Source: Devosia crocina (GTDB lineage Bacteria; Pseudomonadota; Alphaproteobacteria; Rhizobiales; Devosiaceae). From it: DNA of 64,000 nt. Below, one piece after another: positions 1 through 10,219 of the stretch. The notes beneath the pieces are model-generated. The model did no database searches, was not told where the DNA came from, and worked only from the letters and a program-made list of their open reading frames with translations. The DNA lies in NCBI RefSeq assembly GCF_900116545.1, contig NZ_FPCK01000001.1, positions 1,302,001-1,366,000 on the forward strand. Reading direction: 5' to 3'. Every line of letters begins with the position of its first letter. The stretch's first letter is position 1. The translations under genes and the position numbers were made by a program.

Positions 1-258
1 TATCCGAACATCAAGCAGGAATTCAGCGCCGAGCCGCACGTTCGCGGCACCGCGTCGATGGCTCGCGCGCAGGATCCGAACAGTGCCAACTCGCAGTTCT
101 TCATTTGCTTCGGCGATGCCCGTTTCCTGGACCGTCAGTACACCGTTTGGGGGCAGGTCGTGGAAGGCATGGACAATGTCGACCAGATCAAGCGTGGCGA
201 GCCGGTCATCAACCCCGACAAGATGGTTTCGGTCAAGGTTGCAGCTGATATCGCCTAA
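1..258 (+). CDS. Cyclophilin-type peptidyl-prolyl cis-trans isomerase, C-terminal part
   Basis: The reading frame is open from base 1 and stops at TAA 256-258, so only the last 85 residues are visible and the start lies upstream of the window. The segment has the cyclophilin signature: GTASMARAQDPNSANSQFFI, then the loop and final strands (FLDRQYTVWGQVVEGMD). The family catalyses cis-trans isomerisation of Xaa-Pro bonds during protein folding. In Hyphomicrobiales such genes commonly precede queA-tgt, as here. Whether this copy is cytoplasmic or periplasmic cannot be judged without the N-terminus. Confidence 0.93.
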   Translation, partial: YPNIKQEFSAEPHVRGTASMARAQDPNSANSQFFICFGDARFLDRQYTVWGQVVEGMDNVDQIKRGEPVINPDKMVSVKVAADIA

Positions 259-634
259 AAGCTTGCTGGCGGCTGCGGCCGCCAGCCTCGCGCTCTCGTT
301 GCCGGCTGCAGCAACGGCCGAGATGTATTGCGAAGGCGCAGGCGGCCATGTTGCCATCAACATGGGCCGCCTCGTGGTCCTCAACGTGTTGGGCGCAACG
401 GCCGAAATTGGCGGTGTGACCTACTCGACGGGTCCGGAGCGCGGCAAGGGAACGCCGTTCGTCGTTGGGCAGGATTTCGCCGAGGGCGACAACCTGATGA
501 TTGACTTTGTCGATCCCGACGTTGTCGAAATTCTCGTCAGCTTGCGTGTGCAATGGGATGCGACCGACCAGCAGTGGTCCGGTACTCTCTACAACGAAGT
601 CGATCGTGTCGAGGTATCCTGCGTCGCCGGGTGA
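239..634 (+). CDS. Small secreted protein of unknown function
   Basis: This is a hypothetical protein of about 131 residues. From a TTG at 239 it begins MQLISPKSLLAAAAASLAL and continues to an ATA cleavage-like site, a convincing Sec signal peptide. A later TTG at 263 is an alternative start. The start overlaps the end of the cyclophilin gene by 20 bases, suggesting translational coupling. The mature part has two cysteines (MYCEGAGG near its start and VSCVAG at the very end) that could form a disulfide. No known domain is recognised. The signal peptide and the lack of stops in an otherwise shadow-prone region argue that it is real. Confidence 0.6.
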   Translation: MQLISPKSLLAAAAASLALSLPAAATAEMYCEGAGGHVAINMGRLVVLNVLGATAEIGGVTYSTGPERGKGTPFVVGQDFAEGDNLMIDFVDPDVVEILVSLRVQWDATDQQWSGTLYNEVDRVEVSCVAG

Positions 635-727
635 GATCCGGTGACCGCACGAGCAGGTTCAGCACGCAGATTCAATGACGGCTGCCTTCCAATCCATTCG
701 ATTGTTCCAGGATCATAGAAGTTGAAG

Positions 728-1177
728 ATGGACACGATGCTTTGGGCGCTTATGGGTGTTTTCGCCGGCGCCTGTATCGCGGTGCAGGCGCCGATCAATG
801 CCAGTTTGGGCAAGGCGCTGCAGGTGCCGGTCGCCGCGGCTGCTGTTTCGTTCCTCGCTGGCGGCGTGGTGCTTTGGGCACTGGCCTTCCTTTATAGCCA
901 TGTGACGTCCACTCCGATTAACTTCGCTGCGCCCGAGAGATGGACTCTGATTGCCGGTGGCCTGCTCGGCGCCTTTTACGTGTTCTCCAACATCACTTTG
1001 ACGCCCATGATCGGCGCCGCGGCCGTCATGGCGCTGTCTGTTGCTGGGCAGCTTCTTGCTGGCCTGATGCTTGACAAGGTCGGGTTCATGGGCATGGCCG
1101 TAAGGGAAATTTCGGTCGGGCGGGTTGCCGGAGCCATCTTGCTCGTGGCTGGGGCGGTGATGATCCGCTTCCTTTAG
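728..1177 (+). CDS. DMT-superfamily transporter, YdcZ (DUF606) type
   Basis: This is an integral membrane protein of 149 residues with about five hydrophobic segments and the features of the YdcZ/DUF606 half-size drug/metabolite transporters: an N-terminal segment with QAPINASLG, a central GGLLGAFYVFSNI, and a late LDKVGFMG loop before the last helix. Its substrate is unknown. The ATG at 728 is preferred over a TTG at 722. The family usually works as paired or homodimeric half-transporters; no second copy is adjacent. Confidence 0.85.
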   Translation: MDTMLWALMGVFAGACIAVQAPINASLGKALQVPVAAAAVSFLAGGVVLWALAFLYSHVTSTPINFAAPERWTLIAGGLLGAFYVFSNITLTPMIGAAAVMALSVAGQLLAGLMLDKVGFMGMAVREISVGRVAGAILLVAGAVMIRFL

Positions 1178-1251
1178 GGAGCTCTCAACCCGGCAACTCG
1201 TCGTCAGCATTCACCGTTTCCGCCGCTATAAAGCCATGCTAACGAGCCGCC

Positions 1252-2334
1252 ATGCGTGTTTCCGAATTCGACTTCGAGCTTCCTGAAAACCTTATCGCTC
1301 TTCATCCGGCAGAGCCGCGTGACTCCGCGCGACTCTTGCAAGTGGTGCCGGGCGAGGCGTTTCGGGATCGGCATATCCCCGATCTGCTGGATATCCTCAA
1401 GCCGGGCGATGTTCTGGTGGTCAACGATACCCGCGTGCTGCCAGCAGAACTGCGTGGCACGCGCAGACGCGGCGACATACGAGCCAATGTTTCGTTCAAC
1501 TTGCACAAGCGTGTTGATGCGCATACTTGGCGGGCCTTTGCTCGTCCGGCAAAGAAGCTGGCGCTGCTCGACGAGCTCGAACTAGGCAATGGCAGCGCCG
1601 ATGTCCTGCGGGCGCGCGTTGCCGGCAAGGGCGATACCGGTGAAATTACGCTTGAGTTCGAACTCGGTGGGGCCCAACTTGACGAAGCGATCAGATCGCA
1701 CGGGGCCATGCCGCTGCCCCCCTATATCGGCGCAAAGCGTGCTGTCGAGGAACGCGACAAGGTCGACTATCAGACAGTTTACGCAGCCGAAGACGGTGCC
1801 GTTGCTGCGCCTACGGCTGGGCTGCATTTCACCGAAAAACTGCTGCAGCAGCTGAGCGATCGCGGCGTCACGATGGAGCGGGTTACGTTGCATGTCGGCG
1901 CCGGTACATTTCTGCCGATGAAGGCGGACGATACCGACGATCACGTGATGCATTCGGAGTGGGGCGAGATCGACCAGGCAACAGTCGAACGCATCAACGC
2001 CAAGCGCGAGCTGGGCGGGCGAGTTGTCGCAGTCGGCACTACAAGCCTGCGGCTGCTGGAAACGGCGTCGCGCGCCACAGGCGCGTTGCAGCCTTTTATG
2101 GGCGACACCGATATCTTCATCACTCCCGGCTTCCGGTTTCGTACGGTGGACATTCTGATGACGAATTTCCACCTGCCGAAATCGACGCTGTTCATGCTCG
2201 TCAGCGCCTTTTCTGGCCTCGACACCATGAAAGGAGCATACGCGCACGCGATCGCCAATGGTTACCGGTTCTATTCCTATGGCGATTCCTCACTCTTGTT
2301 CCGTGCTCCGGGCGACGAGGACGACACGGCGTGA
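1252..2334 (+). CDS. queA: S-adenosylmethionine:tRNA ribosyltransferase-isomerase
   Basis: QueA transfers and isomerises the ribosyl part of SAM onto preQ1 at tRNA position 34, giving epoxyqueuosine. The 360 residues are of normal family length and carry the conserved blocks: [20 protein letters not shown] at the N-terminus, [64 protein letters not shown], and [20 protein letters not shown] near the C-terminus. The stop overlaps the start of the next gene (GTGA). tgt, the preceding step in the queuosine pathway, lies 1.5 kb downstream. Confidence 0.98.
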   Translation: MRVSEFDFELPENLIALHPAEPRDSARLLQVVPGEAFRDRHIPDLLDILKPGDVLVVNDTRVLPAELRGTRRRGDIRANVSFNLHKRVDAHTWRAFARPAKKLALLDELELGNGSADVLRARVAGKGDTGEITLEFELGGAQLDEAIRSHGAMPLPPYIGAKRAVEERDKVDYQTVYAAEDGAVAAPTAGLHFTEKLLQQLSDRGVTMERVTLHVGAGTFLPMKADDTDDHVMHSEWGEIDQATVERINAKRELGGRVVAVGTTSLRLLETASRATGALQPFMGDTDIFITPGFRFRTVDILMTNFHLPKSTLFMLVSAFSGLDTMKGAYAHAIANGYRFYSYGDSSLLFRAPGDEDDTA

Positions 2335-2954
2335 GATCAAGGACGCCACCAATCGTCCGCTACACCAATCGGATCGTCACCGGGCTTCGGTCGGTTGCTC
2401 GAAGCAAGGAGAAGCTCACCTTTGCGCGCCTGATCGAGACTATGGGTTCGGGCGCGCATCGGCTCCTGATCCTGATGTTGACGCTCCTTAACATGATCCC
2501 TGGTCCCCCGGGATTCGGTGGCGTAATCGCCTGGACAACTTTCGCAGTCGCTCTGGCCATGGTTCTTGGGCGCAGCGTCCGACTTCCCAGAATTATCGGG
2601 GATCGCAAGCTGCCACTGGGGCTTCTGCTGAAGGCAAGCGAGCAGGTGGTCTGGGTCACGGGGCTGATCGCGCGATTCTCCAAACCGCGCATGCGCTGGT
2701 TAACCGGCGCTGCTGCAACAGTGCCCTTCGGCATATTCGCCATGGCAATCAGCGTGGTGATGACTATTCCAATTCCGTTTTCCAACGCAGTGCCCAATCT
2801 GGGGCTCTGTATCCTCGCGTTCTCAATGCTGAACAGAGATGGCGTGGGCGTGATCATCGGCATCATCACGACCTTGGCCGGTCTGGGGGTAACGGCCGCA
2901 ATCGTGTTCGGCGCGCTGCAATTGGGCATGGCTGCAGTTTCTTCGATGCAGTGA
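2331..2954 (+). CDS. ExoD-family membrane protein
   Basis: Start GTG 2331 overlaps the queA stop by 4 bases, giving 207 residues. The protein matches the exopolysaccharide synthesis ExoD family: [20 protein letters not shown] near the N-terminus, then a cluster of hydrophobic segments including a [10 protein letters not shown] turn and an [10 protein letters not shown] loop. In rhizobia ExoD affects exopolysaccharide and alkaline sensitivity, but the biochemical role is unknown. Placement between queA and mscS looks like operon hitch-hiking rather than a pathway link. Confidence 0.85.
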   Translation: MRSRTPPIVRYTNRIVTGLRSVARSKEKLTFARLIETMGSGAHRLLILMLTLLNMIPGPPGFGGVIAWTTFAVALAMVLGRSVRLPRIIGDRKLPLGLLLKASEQVVWVTGLIARFSKPRMRWLTGAAATVPFGIFAMAISVVMTIPIPFSNAVPNLGLCILAFSMLNRDGVGVIIGIITTLAGLGVTAAIVFGALQLGMAAVSSMQ

Positions 2955-3011
2955 TGCGCAACCATCTGCGTCGCTGGGCTTTTCGCTCGAAGTCTTAATC
3001 GGGAGCAAGTT

Positions 3012-3797
3012 GTGCAAGACGCTGCGTTGTTTGGAATTTCGACGGCCTGGATCATCGCCAATGTGTGGTCGGTGACAGTCGCCGTGCTGGTGCTGATCGT
3101 TGGCTGGCTGATCGCGAATTTCGCCTCCCGCTACATCGCGGGTCTCCTGGCCGGCAAATTGCGGCATGATGCGACGGTGGCGCCGCTCGTAGGGCAGGGG
3201 GTGCGCTATGCGATCCTCTTTGTCACAGTCGTCGTCGTCCTCGGTCAGTTCGGAGTGGAGACAGCGTCCATCCTCGCCGTGCTCGGTGCGGCAGGACTCG
3301 CCATCGCCTTGGCCTTGCAAGGCACCCTGTCCAATATTGCAGCGGGCATCATGCTGGTGTTTCTCCGTCCATTTAGCGTCGGCGACTATATCGACGCGGA
3401 TGGGATTGTCGGCACGGTGGTGGAGGTCGGGCTCTTTGCGACGCAACTGCGGACGATAGACGGCATCTATCTCTTTGCGCCCAATTCCAAGCTCTCCAAC
3501 GCCAAGATCACCAACTTTAGCCGCGAGAAGTCCCGTATTGTTGAGGTAAAGTTCAACGTGCCGCGCAACGCCGATCTTTCACTCGTGCGCGAGACAGTAG
3601 GCACGGCGCTCAAGACCGAATTTTCCGAGGATGCGGCAGCACCAGAGATATGGGTCGACAGCTTTGCCGATACGGCGGTTTCACTGGTTGCTCGCGTACC
3701 GGTCAAGAGCCGCGACTGGTGGCGTGCGCGCTCTATCATCAATGAACGGGTGAAGAACGCCATCGATCTCCAGAATGGCTTTGTTGCCCAAGCTTGA
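3012..3797 (+). CDS. MscS-family small mechanosensitive channel
   Basis: Start GTG 3012 has a GGGAG ribosome site 8 bases upstream. The 261-residue protein has an N-terminal membrane region and the diagnostic MscS pore helix, rich in Ala and Gly ([20 protein letters not shown]), followed by the beta domain ([34 protein letters not shown]). The family forms heptameric channels in the inner membrane that open on hypo-osmotic shock. Its length is that of minimal MscS rather than the large MscK type. Confidence 0.95.
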   Translation: MQDAALFGISTAWIIANVWSVTVAVLVLIVGWLIANFASRYIAGLLAGKLRHDATVAPLVGQGVRYAILFVTVVVVLGQFGVETASILAVLGAAGLAIALALQGTLSNIAAGIMLVFLRPFSVGDYIDADGIVGTVVEVGLFATQLRTIDGIYLFAPNSKLSNAKITNFSREKSRIVEVKFNVPRNADLSLVRETVGTALKTEFSEDAAAPEIWVDSFADTAVSLVARVPVKSRDWWRARSIINERVKNAIDLQNGFVAQA

Positions 3798-3862
3798 TTT
3801 CAGCTTCGGGCGCGCGTGTAGGGTCTTTCATCCTGACGGGCAAAAGGCTAGATACCGCGCCC

Positions 3863-5002
3863 ATGAGCACTTCCACCAAATTGGTCACCTTCTCCGTGTC
3901 GGCGACGGACGGCCTGGCCCGTCGCGGCCGGATCGATACGCCTCGCGGCGAGATCAACACTCCAGCCTTCATGCCCGTGGGGACCGCCGGCACAGTAAAG
4001 GCGATGTATCCCGAACAGGTGCGGGAAACCGGCGCGGACATTCTCCTTGGCAATACCTACCACCTGATGCTGCGGCCTGGCGCCGAGCGCGTGGCTTCTC
4101 TCGGCGGCCTCCACACATTCATGGATTGGCAGCGCCCGATCCTGACCGATAGTGGCGGCTTCCAGGTTATGTCGCTCGCCAAGCTGCGCAAGCTGACCGA
4201 AAAAGGTGTGACCTTCAAATCCCACATCGATGGTTCGTCCCACGAGCTGACGCCCGAGCGGTCGATTGAGATTCAGACGCTGCTCGATAGCGACATCATC
4301 ATGCAGCTCGATGAGTGCATAGCCTTGCCTGCCGAACGCAAGGAGATGGCACGGGCCATGGAGCTCTCGCTCCGGTGGGCTGATCGCTCGAAGACTGCAT
4401 TCAACAATCAGAAGAACCGTGCGCTGTTCGGCATCGTGCAGGGCGGAGACGATCCAGAGCTGCGGGCCCGGTCTGCGGCTGGACTGCAGTCCATCGGCTT
4501 CGACGGGTATTCGATCGGCGGCCTTGCCGTCGGAGAACCGCAGGAGGTGATGTTCCGTGTTCTCTCCAACATCACGCCCGAGCTGCCTCTCGACAAGCCA
4601 CGCTATCTGATGGGTGTCGGCAAGCCGGACGATATTCTTGGCGGCATCGAGCGTGGCGTTGACATGTTCGACTGTGTTCATCCGACACGAGCGGGCCGGC
4701 ACGGTCATGCCTATACCCGCTTCGGGGTGATCAATCTCAAGAACGCCCGGCATAAGGACGATCACCGCCCGCTCGACGAGGCATCGCCCAACCCCAACTG
4801 CCGGCGCTGGAGTCGCGCCTATCTCCATCATCTGGTTCGGACGGAGGAGATTTTGGGAGCCATGGTGCTTTCACAGATCAACTTGGCCTATTATCAAGAG
4901 CTGACTGCGGGCGCGCGAGTGGCTATCGAAGATGGCCGCATGGCCGATTTTGCGGCCGAGACGCGCGCCGCATGGGCCGCCGGCGACCTGCCGGTCCTTT
5001 AG
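3863..5002 (+). CDS. tgt: Queuine (preQ1) tRNA-guanine transglycosylase
   Basis: Tgt exchanges guanine 34 for preQ1 in tRNAs with GUN anticodons. The ATG at 3863 gives 379 residues starting [17 protein letters not shown]; longer in-frame starts lack support. Substrate and catalytic motifs are intact: [24 protein letters not shown], and the nucleophile region [21 protein letters not shown] (shown here only as a landmark). Unusually, the C-terminal zinc site is degraded. Where the family has C-x-C-x2-C and a later His, this protein reads S-P-N-P-N-C and SQINLAYYQ, keeping only one cysteine. The bases were read directly and are unambiguous. Confidence 0.97.
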   Translation: MSTSTKLVTFSVSATDGLARRGRIDTPRGEINTPAFMPVGTAGTVKAMYPEQVRETGADILLGNTYHLMLRPGAERVASLGGLHTFMDWQRPILTDSGGFQVMSLAKLRKLTEKGVTFKSHIDGSSHELTPERSIEIQTLLDSDIIMQLDECIALPAERKEMARAMELSLRWADRSKTAFNNQKNRALFGIVQGGDDPELRARSAAGLQSIGFDGYSIGGLAVGEPQEVMFRVLSNITPELPLDKPRYLMGVGKPDDILGGIERGVDMFDCVHPTRAGRHGHAYTRFGVINLKNARHKDDHRPLDEASPNPNCRRWSRAYLHHLVRTEEILGAMVLSQINLAYYQELTAGARVAIEDGRMADFAAETRAAWAAGDLPVL

Positions 5003-5027
5003 AGACGATCCTCGGGAGAAAAAGCTG

Positions 5028-6668
5028 ATGGCTAAGTCGGTGCGCAAAGCCGGGTTTGAAGCATTGGGCAAACTCAAGAAGTCCATGGAAGGTCAGCCCA
5101 TGCGGCTGCTCTTTGCCGAGGATCCCAATCGTTTCCAGCGTTTTTCCGCCAGCGGGGCCGACATTCTGCTCGACTACTCCAAGAACAGGATCGATGAAGA
5201 CGTGATGGCAGCGCTGTTCGATCTCGCCCGTGCGGCCGGGGTCGAGGAACGTCGCACTCAGATGTGCGAGGGCGAGCACATCAACATCACTGAGAATCGC
5301 GCCGTTATGCACATGGCGCTGCGTTATCAGGGTGACAGGCCGGTCGATGTGGACGGCAAGAATGTCATGCCGGACGTGCGTTCGGTGCTAACGGCCATTG
5401 AGAGCTATTCCAACGCGGTTCGCAACGGCGATATTCGTGGCCATGGCGGCGAGCAGATCACCGACGTGGTCAATATCGGCATCGGCGGCTCCGACCTGGG
5501 ACCAGTTATGGTTACGCTGGCGCTGGCGCCCTATACCCGGCCGGATCTGCGGGCCCATTATGTTTCCAACGTTGACGGCGCCCATATTCACGATACGCTC
5601 AAGGGGTTGGATCCGGCGAAAACCCTTTTCATCATCGCGTCCAAAACCTTTACCACCGACGAGACGATGACCAATGCGCACTCGGCCCGCAAGTGGTTGG
5701 CGGGTGCCCTTGGAGAAGACGCGGTCCCCAATCACTTCGCCGCCGTCTCAACCAATATCGAAGCGTGTGCCAAGTTCGGCATCCGCGAAGATCGAATCTT
5801 CGGGTTCTGGGATTGGGTCGGCGGACGCTACTCGGTCTGGTCCGCCATCGGGCTGCCGGTAGCCATGGCCGTCGGCTACGACAATTTCGCGAAATTCCTG
5901 GCCGGCGCCGACGCGATGGACCGGCATTTCCTCGAGTCTCCGCTCGAGAAGAATCTGCCGGTAATCATGGGATTGCTCGGCGTCTGGTATCGCAATGCCT
6001 GGGGTTTCTCGACTCACGCCGTGCTGCCTTACGATCAGCGCCTCAGCCGTTTCCCCGCTTATCTGCAACAGCAGGACATGGAATCGAACGGCAAGTCCGT
6101 AACGCTCTCCGGCAAATCGGTCGGCTGGTCGACCGGGCCGATCGTTTGGGGTGAACCCGGCACCAATGGCCAGCACGCATTCTACCAATTGATCCATCAA
6201 GGTACCGATGTGATCCCCTGTGACTTCCTGATCGCTGCCCAGCCCCATGAGAGCCTGCCGCCGCATCACGACAAGCTTGTCGCCAATGTTCTGGCGCAGT
6301 CGGAAGCCCTGATGCTGGGCAAGACTGAGGACGAGGTAGTTGCCGAACTGAAGGAACAGGGGCTCGATAAGGCCAAGATCAAGGAACTGGCGCCGCACAA
6401 GGTCTTCCCAGGCAACAGGCCCTCGAACACTCTCTTCTACAAGCAGCTGACACCCGAAATCCTCGGATCGCTCGTTGCGCTGTATGAGCACAAGGTGTTC
6501 GTCCAGGGCGTGATCTGGAATGTGAATTCTTACGACCAGTGGGGCGTGGAGCTGGGCAAGCAGCTCGCCAAGGCGCTGTTGCCTAAGGTGCAGGGCGAAG
6601 AAGGCGGCGAGGGGCACGACAGCTCCACACAGGGCCTTCTGAAATTCTATCGCGCGAACAAGGGCTGA
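5028..6668 (+). CDS. pgi: Glucose-6-phosphate isomerase
   Basis: Pgi interconverts glucose-6-phosphate and fructose-6-phosphate. The ATG at 5028 is preceded by GGGAG; the 546 residues match the long bacterial/eukaryotic-type enzyme. Visible signatures are [14 protein letters not shown], the phosphate-binding [12 protein letters not shown], the [19 protein letters not shown] block and [12 protein letters not shown] near the C-terminus. It feeds fructose-6-phosphate to the glmS product pathway encoded further right, although the two are not in one operon. It follows tgt by 25 bases and may be cotranscribed with it. Confidence 0.98.
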   Translation: MAKSVRKAGFEALGKLKKSMEGQPMRLLFAEDPNRFQRFSASGADILLDYSKNRIDEDVMAALFDLARAAGVEERRTQMCEGEHINITENRAVMHMALRYQGDRPVDVDGKNVMPDVRSVLTAIESYSNAVRNGDIRGHGGEQITDVVNIGIGGSDLGPVMVTLALAPYTRPDLRAHYVSNVDGAHIHDTLKGLDPAKTLFIIASKTFTTDETMTNAHSARKWLAGALGEDAVPNHFAAVSTNIEACAKFGIREDRIFGFWDWVGGRYSVWSAIGLPVAMAVGYDNFAKFLAGADAMDRHFLESPLEKNLPVIMGLLGVWYRNAWGFSTHAVLPYDQRLSRFPAYLQQQDMESNGKSVTLSGKSVGWSTGPIVWGEPGTNGQHAFYQLIHQGTDVIPCDFLIAAQPHESLPPHHDKLVANVLAQSEALMLGKTEDEVVAELKEQGLDKAKIKELAPHKVFPGNRPSNTLFYKQLTPEILGSLVALYEHKVFVQGVIWNVNSYDQWGVELGKQLAKALLPKVQGEEGGEGHDSSTQGLLKFYRANKG

Positions 6669-6671
6669 TCA

Positions 6672-7427
6672 TTGACCATCACGACGGACGAGCAGCTGGA
6701 ACGGCTCAGGGCAATCGGACGTATCTGTGCTGTGGCGCGCGACGCCATGGCCGCAGCAATGCGCCCGGGCATGACGACGATGGAGCTCGACGAGATCGGC
6801 GCCAAGATCCTGGCGGAGAACGGTGCTCTATCGGCTCCCATCGTGACCTATGACTTCCCAGGGCACACCTGCATTTCGGTCAATGAGGAGATCGCCCACG
6901 GCATTCCCGGCGAGCGCGTGCTCAATGAGGGTGATCTCGTCAATATCGATGTCTCAGCGGAGCTGAATGGCGTATTCGCCGATTGCGGAGCGTCCTATGT
7001 TCTCGGCAAAGGCGACAAGCGGCTTAATACGCTGTGCCGCGACGGCAAGAAGGCCATGTGGGCTGGCATCAACGCCGTCAAGGCGGGAGCGCCATTGGCC
7101 GATATCGGTACAGCAATCGGGAAGGTAGCAAAAAAGGGCGGCTACACCCTTATCCGGAACCTTGCCAGCCACGGCGTGGGTGACAGTCTCCATGACGAAC
7201 CGGGCGAGATCCCGACCTGGCCGGATCGCTCCGAGCGCCGCCGCATCGGCAATGGCCTCGTGTTTACCATCGAGCCCTTCCTCTCGATGGGCGGGCACTA
7301 TGCTGCCCAAAAAAGCGAAGACGACGAGTGGACGCTCGTCAGTGATCCCATGGCACCATGCGTGCAGTATGAACACACCGTCGTCGCGACACCCAAAGGT
7401 CCTGTTGTCGTGACCCTGGCTGCCTAG
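6672..7427 (+). CDS. map: Type I methionine aminopeptidase
   Basis: Map removes the initiator methionine from nascent proteins. The start is a TTG at 6672, three bases after the pgi stop; no in-frame ATG lies near the expected N-terminus. The 251 residues contain the five metal ligands of the family: two aspartates (VNIDVSAELNG and FADCGAS), His in SHGVGDSLHDEPG, Glu in FTIEPFLSMG and Glu in QYEHTVVAT. There is no N-terminal zinc-finger extension. Its stop overlaps by 4 bases the stop of the convergent gene on the minus strand. Confidence 0.96.
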   Translation: MTITTDEQLERLRAIGRICAVARDAMAAAMRPGMTTMELDEIGAKILAENGALSAPIVTYDFPGHTCISVNEEIAHGIPGERVLNEGDLVNIDVSAELNGVFADCGASYVLGKGDKRLNTLCRDGKKAMWAGINAVKAGAPLADIGTAIGKVAKKGGYTLIRNLASHGVGDSLHDEPGEIPTWPDRSERRRIGNGLVFTIEPFLSMGGHYAAQKSEDDEWTLVSDPMAPCVQYEHTVVATPKGPVVVTLAA

Positions 7428-7951
7428 AGCCAGACCAGCAGAAGCGGTCCCAAAAGGATTGCGGCAATCGCCACCGCAAAGCGCAGATTGCCCAGTCCCC
7501 GCAGGGCTTGAACGCTGAGCGCCGTCGAAAGCAGAAAGTAGCCGGCCAGCGCTACGACGGCCGGCGTGAGGCCGCTGGGTGAGAGCGCCGTATTTTCGGT
7601 CAGCTGCAAGAAGATCATGTGACCACCGGCAAAGCCGATCAGCGAAGTGATCACCACCGTCACTGCCTTAGCGGTGATCAGAAGAGCCATGTCGATCGTG
7701 TTGCTCATCAGCAGCAAGGCAATACCCGTCGCTGTAACATGGACTGCCGCCAGCGTTGCGAACACCTGATTCTGTGCCAGCAGGGGGATGAGTTCGGGTG
7801 GTGCGGTGAGCGGCACCGCGCCGACCATCGGCAGATTGGCGCCGTATTCAGCCAGCAGGTAGATCACGTAGAGCATGACCAGAGTTGAGCCTGCGAAGAC
7901 GACGAGTACAGCGGCCAAAACCTTGAGAAGGTCCATGGTGTCTTGAGACAT
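7424..7951 (-). CDS. Hypothetical multi-spanning membrane protein
   Basis: The protein has 175 residues with an ATG at 7951 and a very strong ribosome site (GAGGAGG) just upstream. There are about five hydrophobic segments: one near the N-terminus (VLAAVLVVFAGSTLVMLYVI), one around residue 70, one around 95, one around 130 and one at the C-terminal end (AVAIAAILLGPLLLVWL). No named family is recognised. It converges with map and overlaps its stop codon. Confidence 0.75.
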   Translation of the reverse strand: MSQDTMDLLKVLAAVLVVFAGSTLVMLYVIYLLAEYGANLPMVGAVPLTAPPELIPLLAQNQVFATLAAVHVTATGIALLLMSNTIDMALLITAKAVTVVITSLIGFAGGHMIFLQLTENTALSPSGLTPAVVALAGYFLLSTALSVQALRGLGNLRFAVAIAAILLGPLLLVWL

Positions 7952-8017
7952 ATTGCCTCCTCAGATTTCCCGGGCGGAAAAGTTACGGCGAAGGCGCGAA
8001 TCTCGCACCGGTCGGCT

Positions 8018-8152
8018 CTAGCGGATGAAGCGAGGACGCGGACGGCGCCGGCTGACGACAATGGGTAAACGCTTGCCCTCCGACAGCTCGGCCGCGTCGG
8101 CGCGGCTATCGAGTTCGGCATAAGGGTCGACGTCTGGTGAAGGCGTGGTCAT
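8018..8152 (-). CDS. Small basic-tailed hypothetical protein
   Basis: This short frame of 44 residues starts at ATG 8152 (MTTPSPDVDPYAELDSRADA) and ends in an Arg-rich tail (VVSRRRPRPRFIR). A longer in-frame start at 8212 is possible. It lies in an otherwise empty interval between two divergent genes. The amino-acid bias of an acidic N-half and basic end, without low-quality features, suggests a genuine small protein, but there is no clear ribosome site and no recognised family. Confidence 0.4.
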   Translation of the reverse strand: MTTPSPDVDPYAELDSRADAAELSEGKRLPIVVSRRRPRPRFIR

Positions 8153-8308
8153 TGACAGGCATAAGCGAGAAGCATTGCCGGGGGTCATGCCCGTGCCGTT
8201 AGGCGGCGTCAAGACGGCAGCGCCAAGCGTTGCCTTATCTCACGTATATGACTATCCGGGTAGAGTTTCGCGCGGAGGCCCGTGCGCCCTGTTTGATTGA
8301 CGAGAGCA

Positions 8309-10033
8309 ATGCTGAAGCGTTTTTATTCCTACTATCGACCTTATACGGGCCTCTTCGTTCTCGACTTTGGCTGCGCCGTTCTTGCCGGGTTGCTCGAACT
8401 CGCCTTTCCCCTTGCCGTCGCCTATGTCATCGACACGCTTCTGCCGCAGTCGAATTACTCGCTCATCATCGCTGCCTGCGGCGGACTTCTCGCGATCTAT
8501 ATCGTGAGTGCGGGGCTCAAGGGCATCGTCAACTATTTCGGTCATGTGCTTGGCGTCTCGATTGAAACCGATATGCGGCGCCAGGCTTTTGACCACCTTC
8601 AAAAGCTCAGCTTCCGCTTTTTCGACAACAACAAGACCGGCCATCTCATCACTCATGTGACCAAGGATCTCGAGGACGTGGGGGAGATCGCCCATCACGG
8701 CCCCGAGGATATCTTCATCGCCGTGATGACCTTCATCGGCGCGTTCCTTCTGATGTTCTTCACCAATTGGAAGCTGGCGCTGATTGCAATTGCGCTTGTG
8801 CCGATCATGAGCTGGCTGGTGATGCGCTATGGGTCGCGCATGACGCAGAACTGGCAGGAGCTGTTCCGCCGCGTGGGCGATTTCAATGTGCGCGTCGAAG
8901 ACGCCATTGGCGGCATCCGAGTCGTCAAGGCTTTTGCCAACGAGAGCCATGAAGCCGGGCTCTTCAACTCCAACAACATGGCCTATCGCAAGACCAAGCT
9001 GCAGGCCTACGCCATGATGACGGCCAGCCTGCTCATCACTTTTCTCTCGACCCGTATGGTCCAGCTCGTGATCATGCTGGCGGGAGCCTGGCTCGTGGTC
9101 GTCAATGAGCTCACATATGGCGGCTTCATCAGCTTTTTGTTGCTTGTCGACGTCTTCCTGCGACCCATCGACAAGATCACGGGTGTTCTGGAGAGCTACC
9201 CAAAAGGTATTGCCGGCTTCCGGCGCTTTCTACGGCTGATCGATACCGATCCCGACATTGCCGATCGCAAGGATGCGGCAGAAGTCCAACGGCTCGCAGG
9301 TCACATCAGATATGACCGTGTCTCCTTTTCCTACGACGAAGGACGCACGGTTTTGCGAGATGTGGATCTTGATCTGGCGGCAGGTGAGACCATCGCTATC
9401 GTTGGACCGTCGGGCGCCGGCAAAACGACGCTGTGCTCGCTTCTGCCGCGCTTTTATGAGCCGACGGCCGGCCGCATACTGATCGACGGCATAGACATCG
9501 CCGACATGACTCAGGCCTCCCTGCGGCGACAGATTGGCGTCGTTCAACAGGACGTCTTTCTGTTTGGCGGCACGCTTCGGGACAACATCGCCTATGGGGA
9601 CCTCGATGCGAGCGAGGAAGCGGTGATGGAAGCCGCACGGCGCGCAAGACTTGAAGAGGTGATCAGTGGGCTGCCCGCAGGGCTCGATACTGTCGTGGGC
9701 GAGCGCGGGGTAAAACTCTCCGGCGGACAGAAGCAACGCGTCGCAATCGCTCGCATCTTCCTCAAGAACCCGCCGATCCTGATCCTCGACGAAGCCACTT
9801 CAGCGCTCGATACTGCGACGGAGGCTGCGATCCAGCAGGCGCTCAACGAACTCTCGTCCGGACGCACGACGCTGATCATTGCGCATCGCCTTGCCACCGT
9901 GCGCCACGCGCATCGTATCGTGGTGCTGACCGAAAACGGGATCGCCGAACAGGGTCCGCACGACAAACTGCTCGAACAGCGCGGCCTCTACGCAAAGCTG
10001 CACTCGGCACAGCAGCTGGGACTGGTGGGATAG
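8309..10033 (+). CDS. ABC exporter, fused permease and ATPase
   Basis: This is a half-transporter of 574 residues (ATG 8309; a TTG at 8297 is the alternative). The N-terminal half has the six-helix type I exporter fold, beginning MLKRFYSYYRPYTGLFVLDF. The C-terminal ATPase has Walker A GPSGAGKTT (about residue 365), Q-loop QQDVFLFGGTLRDNIAYG, signature LSGGQKQRVAIAR (about 470), Walker B ILILDEATSALD and the H-loop IIAHRLATVRHA. It probably dimerises in the inner membrane and exports a lipid, peptide or drug; the substrate cannot be read from the sequence. Confidence 0.95.
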   Translation: MLKRFYSYYRPYTGLFVLDFGCAVLAGLLELAFPLAVAYVIDTLLPQSNYSLIIAACGGLLAIYIVSAGLKGIVNYFGHVLGVSIETDMRRQAFDHLQKLSFRFFDNNKTGHLITHVTKDLEDVGEIAHHGPEDIFIAVMTFIGAFLLMFFTNWKLALIAIALVPIMSWLVMRYGSRMTQNWQELFRRVGDFNVRVEDAIGGIRVVKAFANESHEAGLFNSNNMAYRKTKLQAYAMMTASLLITFLSTRMVQLVIMLAGAWLVVVNELTYGGFISFLLLVDVFLRPIDKITGVLESYPKGIAGFRRFLRLIDTDPDIADRKDAAEVQRLAGHIRYDRVSFSYDEGRTVLRDVDLDLAAGETIAIVGPSGAGKTTLCSLLPRFYEPTAGRILIDGIDIADMTQASLRRQIGVVQQDVFLFGGTLRDNIAYGDLDASEEAVMEAARRARLEEVISGLPAGLDTVVGERGVKLSGGQKQRVAIARIFLKNPPILILDEATSALDTATEAAIQQALNELSSGRTTLIIAHRLATVRHAHRIVVLTENGIAEQGPHDKLLEQRGLYAKLHSAQQLGLVG

Positions 10034-10036
10034 GAG

Positions 10037-10111
10037 TGGTACGCCGGCTGGGATTCGAACCCAGGACCATTCGATTAAAAGTCGAATGCTCTACCACTGA
10101 GCTACCGGCGC
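10037..10111 (-). tRNA. tRNA-Lys(TTT)
   Basis: Read on the minus strand the gene runs from GCGCCGG at 10111 to an encoded CCA at 10037-10039. It has a D arm (AGCTCAGTGGTAGAGC), an anticodon loop CTTTTAA giving anticodon TTT, and a T arm (CTGGGTTCGAATCCCAG). The acceptor stem pairs 7/7 with G1-U72 as a wobble. The form is typical of alphaproteobacterial tRNA-Lys. Confidence 0.97.
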
Positions 10112-10219
10112 ATACTGGTGGATCGGCGCTGCCGAACCGCCCTGAGGCAATGGCGCGGAAAATAGCCGGGATGGATCGGGAGTCAACCTCTATTAGATGC
10201 ATCCACAGCCCATTGCCGC

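Noticed and set aside
1959-2330. An N-terminal extension of the ExoD-family protein overlapping queA.
   Set aside because: The frame is open but encodes a shadow of queA; the GTG at 2331 with GTGA coupling explains the gene.
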